Source: Corynespora cassiicola (taxonomy: Eukaryota > Ascomycota > Dothideomycetes > Pleosporales > Corynesporascaceae). Taken from it: a stretch of DNA of 64,000 nucleotides. Location of the stretch: NCBI GenBank assembly GCA_022059125.1, contig JAEUWY010000020.1:2666001-2730000 (forward strand). Direction: 5' to 3'. The notes below the pieces were generated by a model. That model was not told the DNA's origin and did no database searches. It saw only the letters and a program-made list of their open reading frames with translations. Numbering within the stretch: the stretch's first letter is position 1; every line of letters starts with the position of its first letter. Shown piece after piece: positions 12,301-25,600 of this stretch. The position numbers were made by a program, and so were the translations under genes.

Positions 12301-14862
12301 AAAAATAAAAAATAAAAAATAGTATTTTAGACGCGGTATAAATACTATAAATATTTTATAATACTATTTAGTTTTACTAACGCATCTGCGATATATTAGA
12401 CACTTATTAATAATATATTAAAAGTATATCTAGATATATTTATTATTATATATTTAGACGATATTTTAGTCTTTTTTAAAAATTTTAAAAAACATATCCA
12501 GCACGTATAGATAGTACTAAAATATTTAAAAAAAGCAGAACTACGACTTAAACTAAAGAAATATAAATTTTATAAAAAAAAAGTTAAATTTTTAAAATAT
12601 ATTATAGAAAAATATAAAGTTAAAATTAGTTTAAAAAAAATTAAAGTAGTTAAAAACTGGCCTACACTAAAAAATATTAAAAATATATAATTTTTTTTAG
12701 AATTCTGTAACTTTAACAGACAGTTTATTAATTACTATTTAAAAAAAGCACTATTACTTATAAAATTAATAAAAAAAAACGTACTATTTAAGTAGAATAC
12801 AGATTAATAACAGGTTTTTAAAACACTTAAAAAAGTAAGCATATTACTACTAGTTTTTATATTATTTACTAGTAGAAAACTTTTACGTATAGAAACAGAC
12901 GTATCAGACCTAATAATAAAAGTATATATTAACTAAAAAAAAAAAAAAAATAGTACTTAATTATTTATTATTTAAAAAAGTTCAGCGGAGCTAAAAAAAA
13001 TTATAATATTTATAATAAGAAATTACTTACTATTATAGATTTTTTTAGATATTAGAAAATTTATGTAGAAAATTATTTAGAACTTACAGTATACTTAAAT
13101 TATAAAAATCTAATAATATTTATAATAACTAAACTATTAAACTAATAATATACTAGATAGAGCAAAAAACTAGGATAATATAAATTTAAAATTATCTATA
13201 TACTAAGTAAAGAAAATAGAAAAGTAAATATTTTAAGCTGAAAAAAAAATATTACAGAAACTAAGTTAATAAATAAAACTGCTATTTTTAAATAAGCGCT
13301 AAACAGTACTTTAGAACTAGCACGCAGTATTAATTTTATTATAACAGTATATTAATAAGTACTAAAAAAACTTTACTAAACTATTATTTAGTAGTATTAT
13401 AAAGATCTGTTGCACGGACACCTAAATATTAAATAAATAATTAAACTAATATAATAAATATATAATATTTTTAGATTAAAAAATAAAGTAGTAAAGTTTA
13501 TTAAAAAATATATAATATATTAAAAAAATAAGTACAGTATACACGCTTAGTACAGAAAGCTATAAGCTGTAGAAATACTAAATAAACTCTAAACAGATAT
13601 TACTATAAACTTTATTACTAAACTACTAATATTTTATAATCTAGTTTTTAAAATACTTTATAATACTATTTTAGTAGTTATAGACAGATTTACGAAATAC
13701 GTAAAAATAATTCTATTTAAAAATAACTATACTATACTAAAACTAGTATAGGTTATTTTAAATCGCGTAGTTAGATATTATAAATTACTTTAATTAATTA
13801 TTAGCGACAGAGACAAACTTTTTACATTAAACTATTAAATAATATTAATATTAGCTATTAAAATTAAAAAAAAATTATTAACGGTATACTATCTACAGAC
13901 AGACAGTTAAATAGAGAGAATAAACTAGACTATAAAAATATATTTACGGATATATAGTAACTAAAAACAGAATAATTAGATATTACTACTACTTATAGTA
14001 TAACTTATATTTAATAATAGAGAATTAGTAATAATAAAGTAATTTTTTTATTACGTATTACACGGGATACATCTAAATCTTCTACTACTAAAAATTAAAA
14101 AAAAACAAATTAAGCTAGTTATAAGTTAAGTAATAGATAAATTAGAAAAATTACGAAAACTTTATAAATAATTATAGAAAAATATTAAAACAGCACAACG
14201 CAAGACTATTTCTTATATTAACTAGAAATAAAAAATAGTATTTTAGCTAAAAAGAGGGGATAAAGTGTATTTTCTTATAAAAAATTTTTAAATAATATAA
14301 CTAAGTAAAAAATTAGACTACGTTAAAGTCGGACTATTTTTAATTCTAGAATAAAAAAAACTAGTTAACTATAAACTTTAACTTTCTGCTAATGCTAAAA
14401 TATATTTAGTATTTTATATATTACTACTAGAATCTGCTGACGCTAAAATACTAGTTTAAAAACACTTTTATTATAAAATAGAAAAAAAAGTTAAATTTAA
14501 AATTAAAGCACTGCTAGACTACTGCGAAATTAGGTAAAAAAAATTATAAAATAAACAGTTTATTTAGAAATTTCTAGTTAAATAGAAAAAATACCCTGAT
14601 TTAGAAAATACTTAGAAACTAGAAAAAAATCTATAAAATTATTAGTAACTGCTAAAAAAATATTAAAAAAAATATTTTATCTACTACTACACGGGATTAG
14701 AACAAAAAAACTTACTTATAAAAAAGAAATTTATTTTTTAGAAGTAATTAGAGATTAAACAATACAGAATAACTATTAAAAAGCTTAAAAAATTAAAAAA
14801 CAGATTAGTTTACGGCTGCAGCGCTAGCAGAAGCTTTAAAATTTATTAAAGCTATTTTTTAG
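9336..14862 (+). pseudogene. RIP-damaged gag-pol of gypsy copy B
   Basis: Broken plus-strand frames keep the order of a chromovirus polyprotein. A CCHC zinc knuckle of gag reads YYVCEKTDYIIKNC at about 10216-10257, with the first Cys changed to Tyr. A protease-like LLDTE (from LLDTG) lies near 11388. RT shows YLDDILVF near 12448. RNase H (TDVSDL-like) lies near 12895. Integrase segments fall between 13370 and 13930. A chromodomain relic (LVK.KKYPDLENT) lies near 14575-14620. Stops are scattered at former CAA, CAG, CGA and TGG codons. The order shows the element was complete when it inserted. Confidence 0.82.
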
Positions 14863-15231
14863 TGTTAAGGCTGTGCTATAGGCTATAAGCGAGGCTAGGA
14901 AGCAAGTAGCTGCTTAGGTTAATTCTCGGGGATAAGTACTAGTAGGGTTACGTGAGTAGAACGATGTGCGATATACTGTACGGGTCTCCGTGTTAGCAAT
15001 AGAGCATAATAGATTAATAGTTAATTTTAAACGATAGATTTGCTAATAAGGTGAATATAATTATAGAGTATAATTATGCGGACTATATATATGTGCCTAA
15101 GGCTTCTGCTTAGTACTGCTTAGTTGCTTAGTACTGCTAAGTAGATTAATTAACTAAGTACGTTACGTGACTAGCTATAACAGTACAACTCTATTAGCTC
15201 CGTTATTAGTCTATATTTGTGGCTTATAATA
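14863..15231 (-). repeat. 3' LTR of gypsy copy C
   Basis: 369 bp, tgttaaggctgtgc to ggcttataata. It is closest in sequence to the intact LTR at 60050, with relatively few G-to-A and C-to-T changes. Confidence 0.92.
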
Positions 15232-15272
15232 CTATTTTTTTTTTAGCTTAGCTTAGTTCTTTAAGCTAATAT

Positions 15273-15884
15273 ATAACGTGCGGGTTTCTCTCGTTGCTGC
15301 CTACTTTTGTAATAATACCTAAAATACTAACAGTCTCTAGTACTGTCTGCTGTTATTACTTAGCTGATTTTATTAAAGCTGTAAAAGAAGTTATAGTTTA
15401 AAAATGTTTAACTTGCGTAAAGCATAAATAAGTATATAAAATATATATTTGTTCTAGAAAGTGCAGTAAGTGTCTGTATTACAAACAGCAGTATAATATT
15501 CGCGTTATTTAGTCTGAGTTCTAGCGTTTTGCTAAAAAAAAAGAGAAATTATAGTAATAGATAAAAAAGTTACGCGAAGCGTAGAATATAGCTGTAAAAG
15601 CGTATAAAAAAGCTTTAAAAGACTTGCAGGTAGCGAGAGCTAAAAAAAAGCAGCTTTATTAATAAATAGACTTGCTTAATTATTGTGCGGAGAAGACTAT
15701 ATTAGTAAAAAAATAAGATTTAAAAAAGTAAGAGCAGCGGGAACGTAAAGCGTTATTTAAAGTTTTTACTTTTAACAGTTCTTCTAAAAGTTTTACTTTT
15801 AACTTTTCTCCGAGCACTTAGAGCGCTATTAAGAGTTTTTCTAATAACTTCTAGGAAGTACTTGTATTGTCTGCTGGTTTTTAA
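15273..15884 (+). pseudogene. copy C relic of the antisense zinc-cluster/coiled-coil ORF
   Basis: This segment is collinear with, and exactly the same length (612 bp) as, the intact plus-strand ORF at 60461-61072. The start is ATA in place of ATG (G-to-A). The terminal TAA is preserved in position. No insertion or deletion is needed to align the ends; damage appears to be by point changes. It shows that the ORF was already a stable part of the element when copy C inserted. Confidence 0.8.
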
Positions 15885-18800
15885 GTGTTTAGTTGTATAT
15901 AATATATCGCCTTTCTTCGGGTATATTTTTTTTAATTACCTCTGTGTAGTAGTAGAGGTAATTTTATTTTCAGCTTTTTTTAAGTAGTCGCTAACAGTTC
16001 TTTAGATTTCGTTCTAGTTTCTAAATATTTTCCGAATCTAAGTATTTTTTCTATTTAACTAACTATTTCTGTGCGAAGTAGGTATTATAGAATTTATCTC
16101 GTTCTATTTTACGGTAGCCTACTAGCGCTTTTACTTTAAATTTAACTTCTTCTTCTGTTTTATAATAGAAGTATTTTTAAACTAGTATTTCGGCGTTAGC
16201 AGATTCTAATAGTAACACATAGAATACTAGGTGTATTCTAATATTAGCAGAAAGTTAGAGTTTATAGTTAACTGGTTCTTTTCGTTCTAGAATTAAAAAT
16301 AGTCTGATTTTAATGTAATCTAATTTCTTGCTTAGTTATGTTATTCAAAAGTTTTTTATAAAAAAATACACTTTATTCCCCCTTTTTAGCTGAGGTGCCA
16401 TTTTTTATTTCTAGTTAGTATAAGAAATAGTCTTACGTTATACTGTCTTGATATTCTTCTGTAATTATTTATAAAGTTTTTATAATTTTTCTAATTTGTC
16501 TATTACTTAACTTACAACTAGCTTAATTCGTTTTTTCTTAATTTTTAGTAATAGAAAATTTAAGTATGTTCTGTGTAATGCGTAATAAAAAAATTACTTT
16601 ATTATTACTAATTCTTTATTATTAAATGCAAGTTGTGCTATAAGTAGTAGTAATACCTAATTATTCTGTTTTTAGTTGCTATATATCCGTAAGTATATTT
16701 TTATAGTCTGGTTCATTCTTTCTGTTTAACTGTCTGTCTGTAAATAGTATACTGTTAATAATTTTTTTTTAATTCTGATAGCTAATATTAGTGTTGTCTA
16801 GTAGTTTAATATAAAAAGTTTATCTCTGTTGCTGATAATTAATTAAAGTAATCTGTAATACCTAACTACGTAATTTAAAATAACCTGTGCTAGTTCTAGC
16901 GTAGTATAATTATTTCTAAATAGAATTATTTCTGCGTATTTCGTAAACCTGTCTATAACTACTAGAATAGTATTATAGAGTACTTTAGAAACTAGGTTGT
17001 AAGACGTTAGTAGTCCGGTAACAAAGTCTATAGTAATATCTGTTTAGAGTTTATCTAGTATTTCTATAGCTTGTAGTTTCTTATATTAAGCGTGTGTACT
17101 GTACTTGTTTTTCTAATATATTGTATATTTTTTAATAAACTTTGTTACTTTACTTTTTAATTCAGAGATATTATACGTTCGTTGTATTAGTTTAATTATT
17201 TATTTAATATCTAAGTGTCCGTGCAACGGATCTTTATAATACTACTAGATAATAGTTTAGTAAAGTTTTTCTAGTACTTGTTAATATACTGTTATAATAA
17301 AATTAATACTGCGTGCTAGCTTTAAAGTACTGTCTAGCGCTTGCTTAAAAATAGCAGCTTTGTTTATTAATTTAGTTTCTGTAATATCCGTTCTTTAACT
17401 TAAAGTATCTACTTTTTTATTTTTTTTACCTAGTATGTAGACAATCTTAAATTTGTACTATTCTAGTTTTTTACTCTATTTAGTATGTTATTAGTCTAAT
17501 AGTTTAGTTATTATAAATATTATTAGGTTTTTGTAGTCTGAGTATACTGTAAGTTCTAAATAACTTTCTGCGTAGATTTTTTAATGCTTAAAAAAGTTTA
17601 TAATAGTAAGTAATTCTTTATTGTAAATATTATAGTTTTCTTTAGCTCCGCTAAACTTTTTTAAATAGTAGGTAATCGGGTGCTATTTACCTTTTTTTTC
17701 TTAATTAATATATGTTTTTATTGCTAGATCTGATGTGTCTGTTTCTATGCGTAAAGGTTTTTTACTAATAAAAGATATAAGAACTAGTAGTAATATGCTT
17801 GCTTTTTTGAGTGTTTTAAAGGCTTATTATTAGTCTGTATCCTACTTAAATAGTATATTTTTTTTTATTAATTTAGTAAGTAGTAGTGCTTTTTCTAAGT
17901 AGTAATTAATAAACTGCCTGTTAAAGTTGCAGAATTTTAAAAAGAATTATATATCCTTAACGTTCTTTAGCGTTAGCTAGTTTTTAACTACTTTAATTTT
18001 CTTTAAACTAATTTTAACTCTATGTTTTTCTATAATATATTCTAAGAATTTAACTTCTTCTTTGTAGAATTTATATTTCTCTGGTTTAAGTCGTAGTTCT
18101 GCTTTTCCTAAACATTCTAGTACTGTTTATACGTGCTAGATATGTTCTTTAAAGTCTTTAAAAAAGACTAAGATGTTATTTAGATATGTAATAACGAATA
18201 TGTCTAGGTGTGCTCTTAATATATTATTAATAAGTGTCTGATATATCGCAGGTGCGTTAGTAAAACTAAATAGTATTATAAAATATTTATAGTGCCTATA
18301 CCGCGTCCGGAATACTGTTTTTTATTTTTTACTTTTTTTTATATGTATTAGATTGTACGCGCCTCGGAGATCTAAAACTATAAATATCTATGCTCTAGAT
18401 AGTCTATTTTTAAGCTCTTAAATGTTTGGTAGTAGATATCTGTTCTTAATTATAATATTATTAAGTTTTCTAAAATCTATATATAACTGTAGAGATCTAT
18501 CTTTTTTAGAAATAAAAATAATTAGGTATTCTGCCTCTGACGTTAATTCGCGTATAAATTCTTTTTTAAAGTTTTTATTAAAGTATATTTATAATAATAT
18601 AAGTTTTTTTTCTGTTAAACTGTAGATAGGCTTAAAAGTTAGATACTTTTCTTTCTAAAGAGCTATTTTACAGTCCCAGAGCTGATACTTAGATAACGCT
18701 CTGTCGTCTACTTTTTTTTAAAAAAGTAGTTTCTATTTACTGTATTTTTTAGGGATTACAGAAGTTGCGCGAGTTGTTTCTAAAACTTTTACTTTTTTAT

Positions 18801-21300
18801 CTAGTAGCTTTTTATTAGATTTAGTAGAGTTAACTTTTTTTTTTAAAAGCGTTTTAGTTAATTTTTTACTGCCTATGTTATTTAGCGTAATTTTATCTAC
18901 TATTAAACGCTGCTAATATGTAGGTTCTAATATAATAGCGTAATTATATTTTATAAATAAAAGCTTCTTTTTCGCCCAGTTAATGTATAGGTTGTGCTTT
19001 CTAAACTATAAAAGTTCTAAAATAACGTTATAGATGGCTGTGTCTATAATGTTAAAAGAAATCTCTTTTTAGTGTTTTTAGATGTCTATAATAGTCGTAG
19101 TTTTTTAATCTATTAATGTTTTTTCTGGTATTTTTTTTTTAGTTGCTGTGTGGAGAAAATAGAGTCGCTTATAGATATGTGTTTTTACTTTACTACGCTT
19201 TACAGTCTACTGTAAAAAGTAGCTGCGCTAAACTTCTGTATCTAATAATACTTTTATTTAGTATTTATTAAGCTTAACAGATAGCTTAACTAAGTTTTCT
19301 AAGTTAGTAGCGTATAATACTTTAGGTCTATTTCTAGCGCTAGATGTTATTCTAAAAAAAACTCGTTGCTAAATCCGTAGAAATGTTTTTTATTCTAGTA
19401 ATATTTATATTTTTAGTGTAGATATATTTACTAGAGATTTTGCGTATATTTTTTATTAATTAGTATAGTTATTACGAGTTTCTGGACTTCGTTTATTCTA
19501 GAAAAATATTATATTTATTATTTATTCTACAGGTATGTGTCGTATATGTATGTTTTACAGTTATACTATTACTGTCTGCATTTGCGTAGCTTTTTAGAAA
19601 ACTATTCTACTACTGCTTTATCTAAGTAGTAGATCTAGTATTAGTTTTTTCTATAGGATGTCTATAAGTAGCTTATATGCTTTAGATTTTTTAAGTTTAA
19701 GTAGTATTATAGTTCTTGCGTATTCCGGCTTTATAAAAAGTTTAAAACTGTGTTTAGTTCGTTTTTAGAGTCTGGTAAAACTTCTAGTCTAATTTCTAAA
19801 TTTAGTTAATTAACTTGTTTTTATGCTTTAGAACTACGTTATTGTCGGCGTTTCTCTAGATTTTAGTTTTTTTTGTCTAAGTTATAGTGTTTTTTTAACT
19901 GTTTACGCGTTACAGGTAATTTTTTCTACTATATAGGCGTTCTTGTTAAATTTTTTCTGTTTTTCTTATAAGCTTTTACTAGTTCTTGTTTTTATATAAA
20001 GTTTTTATTAACTTTAAATTTAGTAAGTTCGGGTAGCGTACTGCTATTGCTGTTTTATTTAAACTCGTAACTAGCGTTATTTAGATAGTTTTTATAATTA
20101 TATGTTTCGCGAAAAGCTTCTTCTTTTTCGGAGCTAGGTTTTTTAAACTTAACTTTCTTAAAAATACTTCTAAGCTCTGTTTAAGTGCCTTTGTTTTAAT
20201 ATTAAATATAATTAAAAAAATTTTCTGTTTTTCTGTGTCGCAGTGGTTCGCTGTCGCAGATAAATTTTATTTTATAGAATTTATTTATAACGACTTTCTA
20301 TTTATTATCTGCGTTGGATTTATTACTTAGAGTAGTTTGTAATATATTTAGCTGTTAAACAACTTTATTTTTTAATTAATAGTTTTTTGCGATATAGCCT
20401 GTTTTTCCACATACGTAGCAAGTTATAGCCTTGCTTTTAAGCTTGTTATTTCTTTTTTTACTACTTTTTTATCCCGCTTTCTGAATATTACTAAGAACTA
20501 TTAGTTTATTACTATAGGTGTTACGAGTAAAATGCGTTACTTTATATTTAACTCGTTTACTAGTATTAGCGTTGTAGTACTCTTTGCTATAGCTTAGTTT
20601 GGTACGTTATTAATATTGTAAGTTTTAGTTCTAGCGTAATTCTATACGCAGTTTATACAGTTTCTAATTAATATTAATAGACTTATTTATAAGTTGTTTA
20701 AGTGTGTTAAGCTGAGCTCTAAAACGCATAAGTTTTTTTTTAATGTTAAGCTTAAGTTCTTAGCGGTACATTATTATAAATACTTTATTATTCTATTTCG
20801 TGAGAATTAACAGTTACTGAAATTTATTAGTATAGTTAGCAGCTGAAGCCCGTTATTTAAGATATTAGATATTTTATTTAGTAATTATATCTTTGTTAGC
20901 AATTCTGAAGACTTATTTAATCTTTTTTTAAATTTATTAAAGTTTTCTATCTATTTGTTGACGTCGTCGTTAGCTTTACTATTCTTATACTTAATAAAAG
21001 CTGGTTTAATCTATTAAAGTGCTTTACTTTTTATATACGTGGCTGCGAACATAACGCGTTTTTTTTTTTAACGTTTCTACTTTAGAAGTTAAAAAACAAG
21101 TTAAGCTGTAAGAGACAGTTTTTAAGCTTATTTCGTTTTTTATAGTAGAAGTTAGATGTTACTATTTTAATAGAATTATTGTCTGCTGTATTAGGTTGTA
21201 CAATTACACTAGTAGTAGCTTTAGTACTAATAGTGCTACTAGTTAGAGTTAAGGGTGCGCGTGATCCTAAAGTAGTACTTATTTTAAAAAGTGTTTATAA
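15826..21300 (-). pseudogene. RIP-damaged gag-pol of gypsy copy C
   Basis: On the minus strand, pol is collinear with the intact pol: chromodomain end near 15.9-16.1 kb, integrase about 16.7-17.3 kb, RNase H about 17.4-17.8 kb, RT about 17.9-18.7 kb. The catalytic YLDD near 18170 now reads YLNN. Protease and gag follow up to the LTR at 21301, with a zinc-knuckle relic near 20400. Stops are frequent in all frames. Confidence 0.8.
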
Positions 21301-21669
21301 TATTAAAGCTGTGCTACAGGCTATAAGCGAGGCTAGAAAGTAAGTAGCTGCTTAGGTTAATTTTCGAGAAAAAGTACTAGTAGAGTTACGTAAGTAGAAC
21401 GATATGCGATATACTATACAGGTCTTTATATTAGCGATAAAGCATAATAGATTAATAGTTAATTCTAAATAATAGATTTGCTAATAAGGTGAATATAATT
21501 ATAGAGTATAATTATGCGGACTATATATATATGCCTGAGGCTTCTGTTTAGTACTGCTTAGTTACTCAGTACTGCTGAGCAGATTAATTAACTAAGTATA
21601 TTACGTAACTAGCTATAGCAGTACAACTCTGTCAGCCCCGTTATTAGCCTACGTTTATAGCTTATAATA
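21301..21669 (-). repeat. 5' LTR of gypsy copy C
   Basis: 369 bp, paired with 14863-15231. It starts tattaaagctgtgctacagg and ends cttataata, immediately followed by the tttag duplication. Confidence 0.9.
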
Positions 21670-21674
21670 TTTAG

Positions 21675-22154
21675 TTTAGCGCTTTTAGCGTTTCTAGCTA
21701 TTTTAGCTTTTTTACAGCTTTTAGATCCGCGTTAAACAACTTTTACTTTTTTTTTTTTAGAAACTTTTTTTATTTTTATAAACGCTTTAGCTTAAAACGC
21801 GTATTATATATCTGCGCTAAAACAGTTTTAGCTAAACGTTTCTTTTTTTTAAAAATAGCTTTAGTTGCCTTTTTTTTCTTTTTCAGCTTATCTATTTTAA
21901 AGTTAATTTTAGAAAAGTTAGAAAGCAGAATATTAACTAGTATATACAACTAACAGCCTGCGTACTTATAATTTTTATATTTTTTATTTAGTAATAATAG
22001 CTTATAAGTTAAATTATTTTTTATATAATATTTATAAGTAACTATTACAACAATACTCTAAGTATTAATATAATTTTTATAAGTGTAACGATAAGCGGTG
22101 CTGCGCAACAACATTAAATTAACTTATAAAAATATTAAACTAAAAAAAAAAAAG
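21675..22154. other. copy B 3' region between pol and 3' LTR, Lys-rich antisense relic
   Basis: This is the part of copy B displaced by copy C; it continues from 14862. It does not align by eye with the antisense ORF of the intact element. On the minus strand one frame reads Lys/Ala-rich short peptides (for example KKKKKATKAIF and KKAKIARNAKSAK) and, across the copy C insertion, IALINFKASASAAAVN then a stop. Copy B may therefore have carried a different antisense ORF. This is weak evidence, because AT-rich DNA is biased towards Lys codons. Confidence 0.35.
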
Positions 22155-22631
22155 TAGTATTATAAATTTAAGAAAGTAGGCGGCGCAGACGACGCTTTTA
22201 AAAAATAGCTAATAATAAGTACTAATAATAAGTATTTATTATTCTGTTAAGTTAAAACGAGTTACGTAACAGTTTTATAGAAATATTAATACTAAAAAAA
22301 GCTTAGTATAAAATTTATAGAACTCGTAACTTAGCGTTTTATAAGTTTTATAGTTTTATAAAAATAGTTTTATAAGACTATAGAATTTTATAAAATTTAA
22401 TATGTATATAGTTTGTATAATTATATTCTATAATTATATTTACTTTATTAGTAAATCTATTATTTAAAATTAACTATTAATTTATCGTGCTCTATCGCCA
22501 ACACGGAGACTTATATAGTATATTATATATTATTTTACTTACGTAACTCTACTAGTACTTATTTTTAAGAATTAACCTAAGCAGCTACTTGCTTTCTAGC
22601 CTCGCTTATAGCCTGTAGCACAGCTTTAACA
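22155..22631 (+). repeat. 3' LTR of gypsy copy B (477 bp)
   Basis: It pairs with 8859-9335 over the full 477 bp, including the gaaagtaggcggcgcagac segment and the cagctttaaca end. Copy A pol resumes immediately after it with gttgtgctata. Confidence 0.87.
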
Positions 22632-25600
22632 GTTGTGCTATAAATAGTAGTAATACTTAATTATTCTATTTTTACTTACTATATATCTATAAATATATTT
22701 TTATAGTCTAATTTATTTTTTTTATTTAACTATTTGTTTATAGATAGTATACTATTAATAATTTTTTTTTAATTTTAATAGCTAATATTAGTATTATTTA
22801 ATAGTTTAATATAAAAAGTTGATTTTTATTACTAATAATTAATTAAAGTAATCTGTAATATCTAACTACGTAATTTAAAACAATTTATACTAATTTTAGC
22901 GCAGTATAGTTATTTTTAAATAAAATTATTTCTAAATATTTTATAAATTTGTTTATAACTACTAGAATAGTATTATAAAATACTTAAAAAACTAAACTTT
23001 AAAATATAAGTAGTTTAATAATAAAATTTATAGTAATATTTATTTAATATTTATTTAGTATTTTTACAGTTTATAGTTTTTTATACTAAGCGTAAATACT
23101 ATATTTATTTTTTAATATATTATATATTTTTTAATAAACTTTTTTATTTTATTTTTTAATTTAGAGATATTATACGTCTATTATATTAGTTTAATTATTT
23201 GTTTAATATTTAAGTATTTATATAATCGATTTTTATAATACTACTAAATAATAGTTTAATAAAGTTTTTTTAGTATTTATTAATATACTATTATAATAAA
23301 ATTAATACTGCGTGCTAGTTTTAAAGTACTGTCTAGCACTTATTTAAAAATAACAGCTTTATTTATTAATTTATTTTTATAATATTTATTTTTTAACTTA
23401 AATATCTACTTTTCTTTTTTTTTTACTTAGTATATAAATAATTTTAAATTTAAACTGTTTTAGTTTTTTATTTTATTTAATATATTATTAATTTAATAGT
23501 TTAGTTATTATAAATATTATTAGATTTTTATAATTTAAGTATATTATAAGTTCTAAACAGTTTTCTATATAAATTTTTTAGTATTTAAAAAAGTTTATAA
23601 TAGTAAGTAATTTTTTATTATAAATATTATAATTTTTTTTAGCTCCGCTAAATTTTTTTAAGTAATAAATAAATAAATACTATTTACTTTTTTTTTTTAA
23701 TTAATATATACTTTTATTACTAGATCTAATACGTCTATTTCTATATATAAAAATTTTCTACTAGTAAAAAATATAAAAATTAGTAGTAATATACTTGCTT
23801 CTCTAAATATTTTAAAAGCTTATCATAAGTTTATATTCTACTTAAATAGTATATTTTTTTATTAATTTTATAAGTAGTAGTATTTTTTTTAAGTAGTAGT
23901 TAATAAACTGCCTATTAAAGTTATAAAATTTTTAAAAAAATTATATATTTTTAATATTTTTTAGCGTAATTAGTTTTTAACTACTTTAGTTTTTTTTAAA
24001 CTAATTTTAATTTAATACTTTTCTATAATATATTTTAAAAATTTAATTTTTTTTTATAAAATTTATATTTTTTTAGTTTAAGTCGTAGCTCTACTTTTTT
24101 TAAATATTTTAGTACTATTTATACGTGCTAGATATGTTTTTTAAAGTTTTTAGAAAAAACTAAAATATTATTTAAATATATAATAATAAATATATTTAAG
24201 TATACTTTTAATATATTATTAATAAATATTTAATATATCGCAGGTGCGTTAGTAAAACTAAATAATATTATAAAATATTTATAATACTTATACTGCGTTT
24301 AGAATACTGTTTTTTATTTTTTTTTATTTTATATATATTAGGTTATACGTGTTTTAGAAATCTAAAACTATAAATATTTATATTTTAAATAGTTTATTTT
24401 TAAGCTTTTAAATTTTTAGTAGTAAATATCTATTTTTAATTATAATATTATTAAGTTTTTTAAAATCTATATATAACTATAAAAACTTATTTTTTTTAAA
24501 AATAAAAATAATTAAGTATTCTGTTTTTAACGTTAATTCGCGTATAAATTTTTTCTTAAAATTTTTATTAAAATATATTTATAATAATATAAATTTTTTT
24601 TTTAAAAAGCTATTTTACAGTTCTAGAGCTAATACTTAAATAATATTCTATTATCTACTTTTTTTAAAAAAAATAGTTTTTATTTACTATATTTTTTAAA
24701 AATTATAAAAATTACGTACGTTATTTCTAAAACTTTTATTTTTTAATTTAGTAGCTTTTTATTAAATTTAGTAAAGTTAAATTTTTTCTTTAAAAATATT
24801 TTAGTTAATTTTTTACTGCTTATATTATTTAGCGTAATTTTATCTACTATTAAATACTACTAATATATAAATTTTAATAGAATAACGTAATCGTATTTTA
24901 TAAATAAAAGTTTTTTTTTTACTTAATTAATATATAAGTTATATTTTTTAAACTATGAAAATCTTAAAATAATATTATAAATAGCTGTATCTATAATATT
25001 CAAAAAAATCCTTTTTTAGTATTTTTAAATGTTTATAATAGTTATAACTTTTTAATTTATTAATATTTTTTCTAGTATTTTTTTTCTAGTAGCTATATAA
25101 AAAAATAGAGTTATTTAAAAGTATATATTTTTATTTTACTACGTTTTATAATCAGCTGTAAAAAATAGTTACACTAAACTTTTATATTTAATAATATTTT
25201 TATTTAGTTTTTATTAAGTTTAATAGATAGTTTAATTAAGTTTTCTAAGTTAGTAGCGTTTAATACTTTAAGTTAATTTTAAATACTAAATACTGTTCTA
25301 AAAAAAACTTATTACTAAATTTATATAAGTTTTTTTTATTCTAGTAACGTTTATAATTATTATATAGATATATTTACTAAAAATTCTACATATTTTTTTT
25401 ATTAACTAGTATATTTATTATAAGTTTTTTAGCTTTATTTATTTTAGAAAAATATTATAATTATTATTTATTTTATAAATAAGTATTATATACATATATT
25501 TTGCAGTTAAACTATTAATATTTATATTTATATAGTTTAAATAGAAACTAGTTTATAGCTGTTTTATTTAAGTAGTGAATTTAATATTACTTTTTTAAAT

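Larger units (their letters stand above)
14863..21669 (-). mobile_element. gypsy/chromovirus copy C, complete 6.8-kb copy, lightly to moderately RIP-damaged
   Basis: This full-length minus-strand element has identical-length LTRs (369 bp each) and a perfect 5-bp target duplication tttag (14858-14862 and 21670-21674). It interrupts copy B. It is the best length ruler for the family (6807 bp) and retains more G+C than copies A and E. It is collinear with the intact copy at 60050 in LTR, antisense ORF and pol; its gag region (about 19.8-21.3 kb) lies beyond what the window shows of the intact copy. Confidence 0.93.
8859..22631 (+). mobile_element. gypsy/chromovirus copy B, divergent LTR type (interrupted by copy C)
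   Basis: This Ty3/gypsy element is in plus orientation, bounded by two 477-bp LTRs that match each other (8859-9335 and 22155-22631). It is inserted into copy A pol at the point corresponding to the aagttgtg sequence near 61820 of the intact element. A clean 5-bp target duplication is not evident (taagt left, gttgt right). Internal order is gag with a CCHC knuckle, protease, RT, RNase H, integrase and chromodomain (9336-14862). Copy C (14863-21669) splits its 3' non-pol region, which resumes at 21675-22154. It is RIP-damaged throughout. Confidence 0.85.

Noticed and set aside
18422..18625. Plus-strand 67-codon open frame inside copy C
   Set aside because: It is the antisense of the RT region; the same frame occurs at 63610-63813 of the undamaged element opposite pol. 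It is conserved only because pol is, with no domain or start context.
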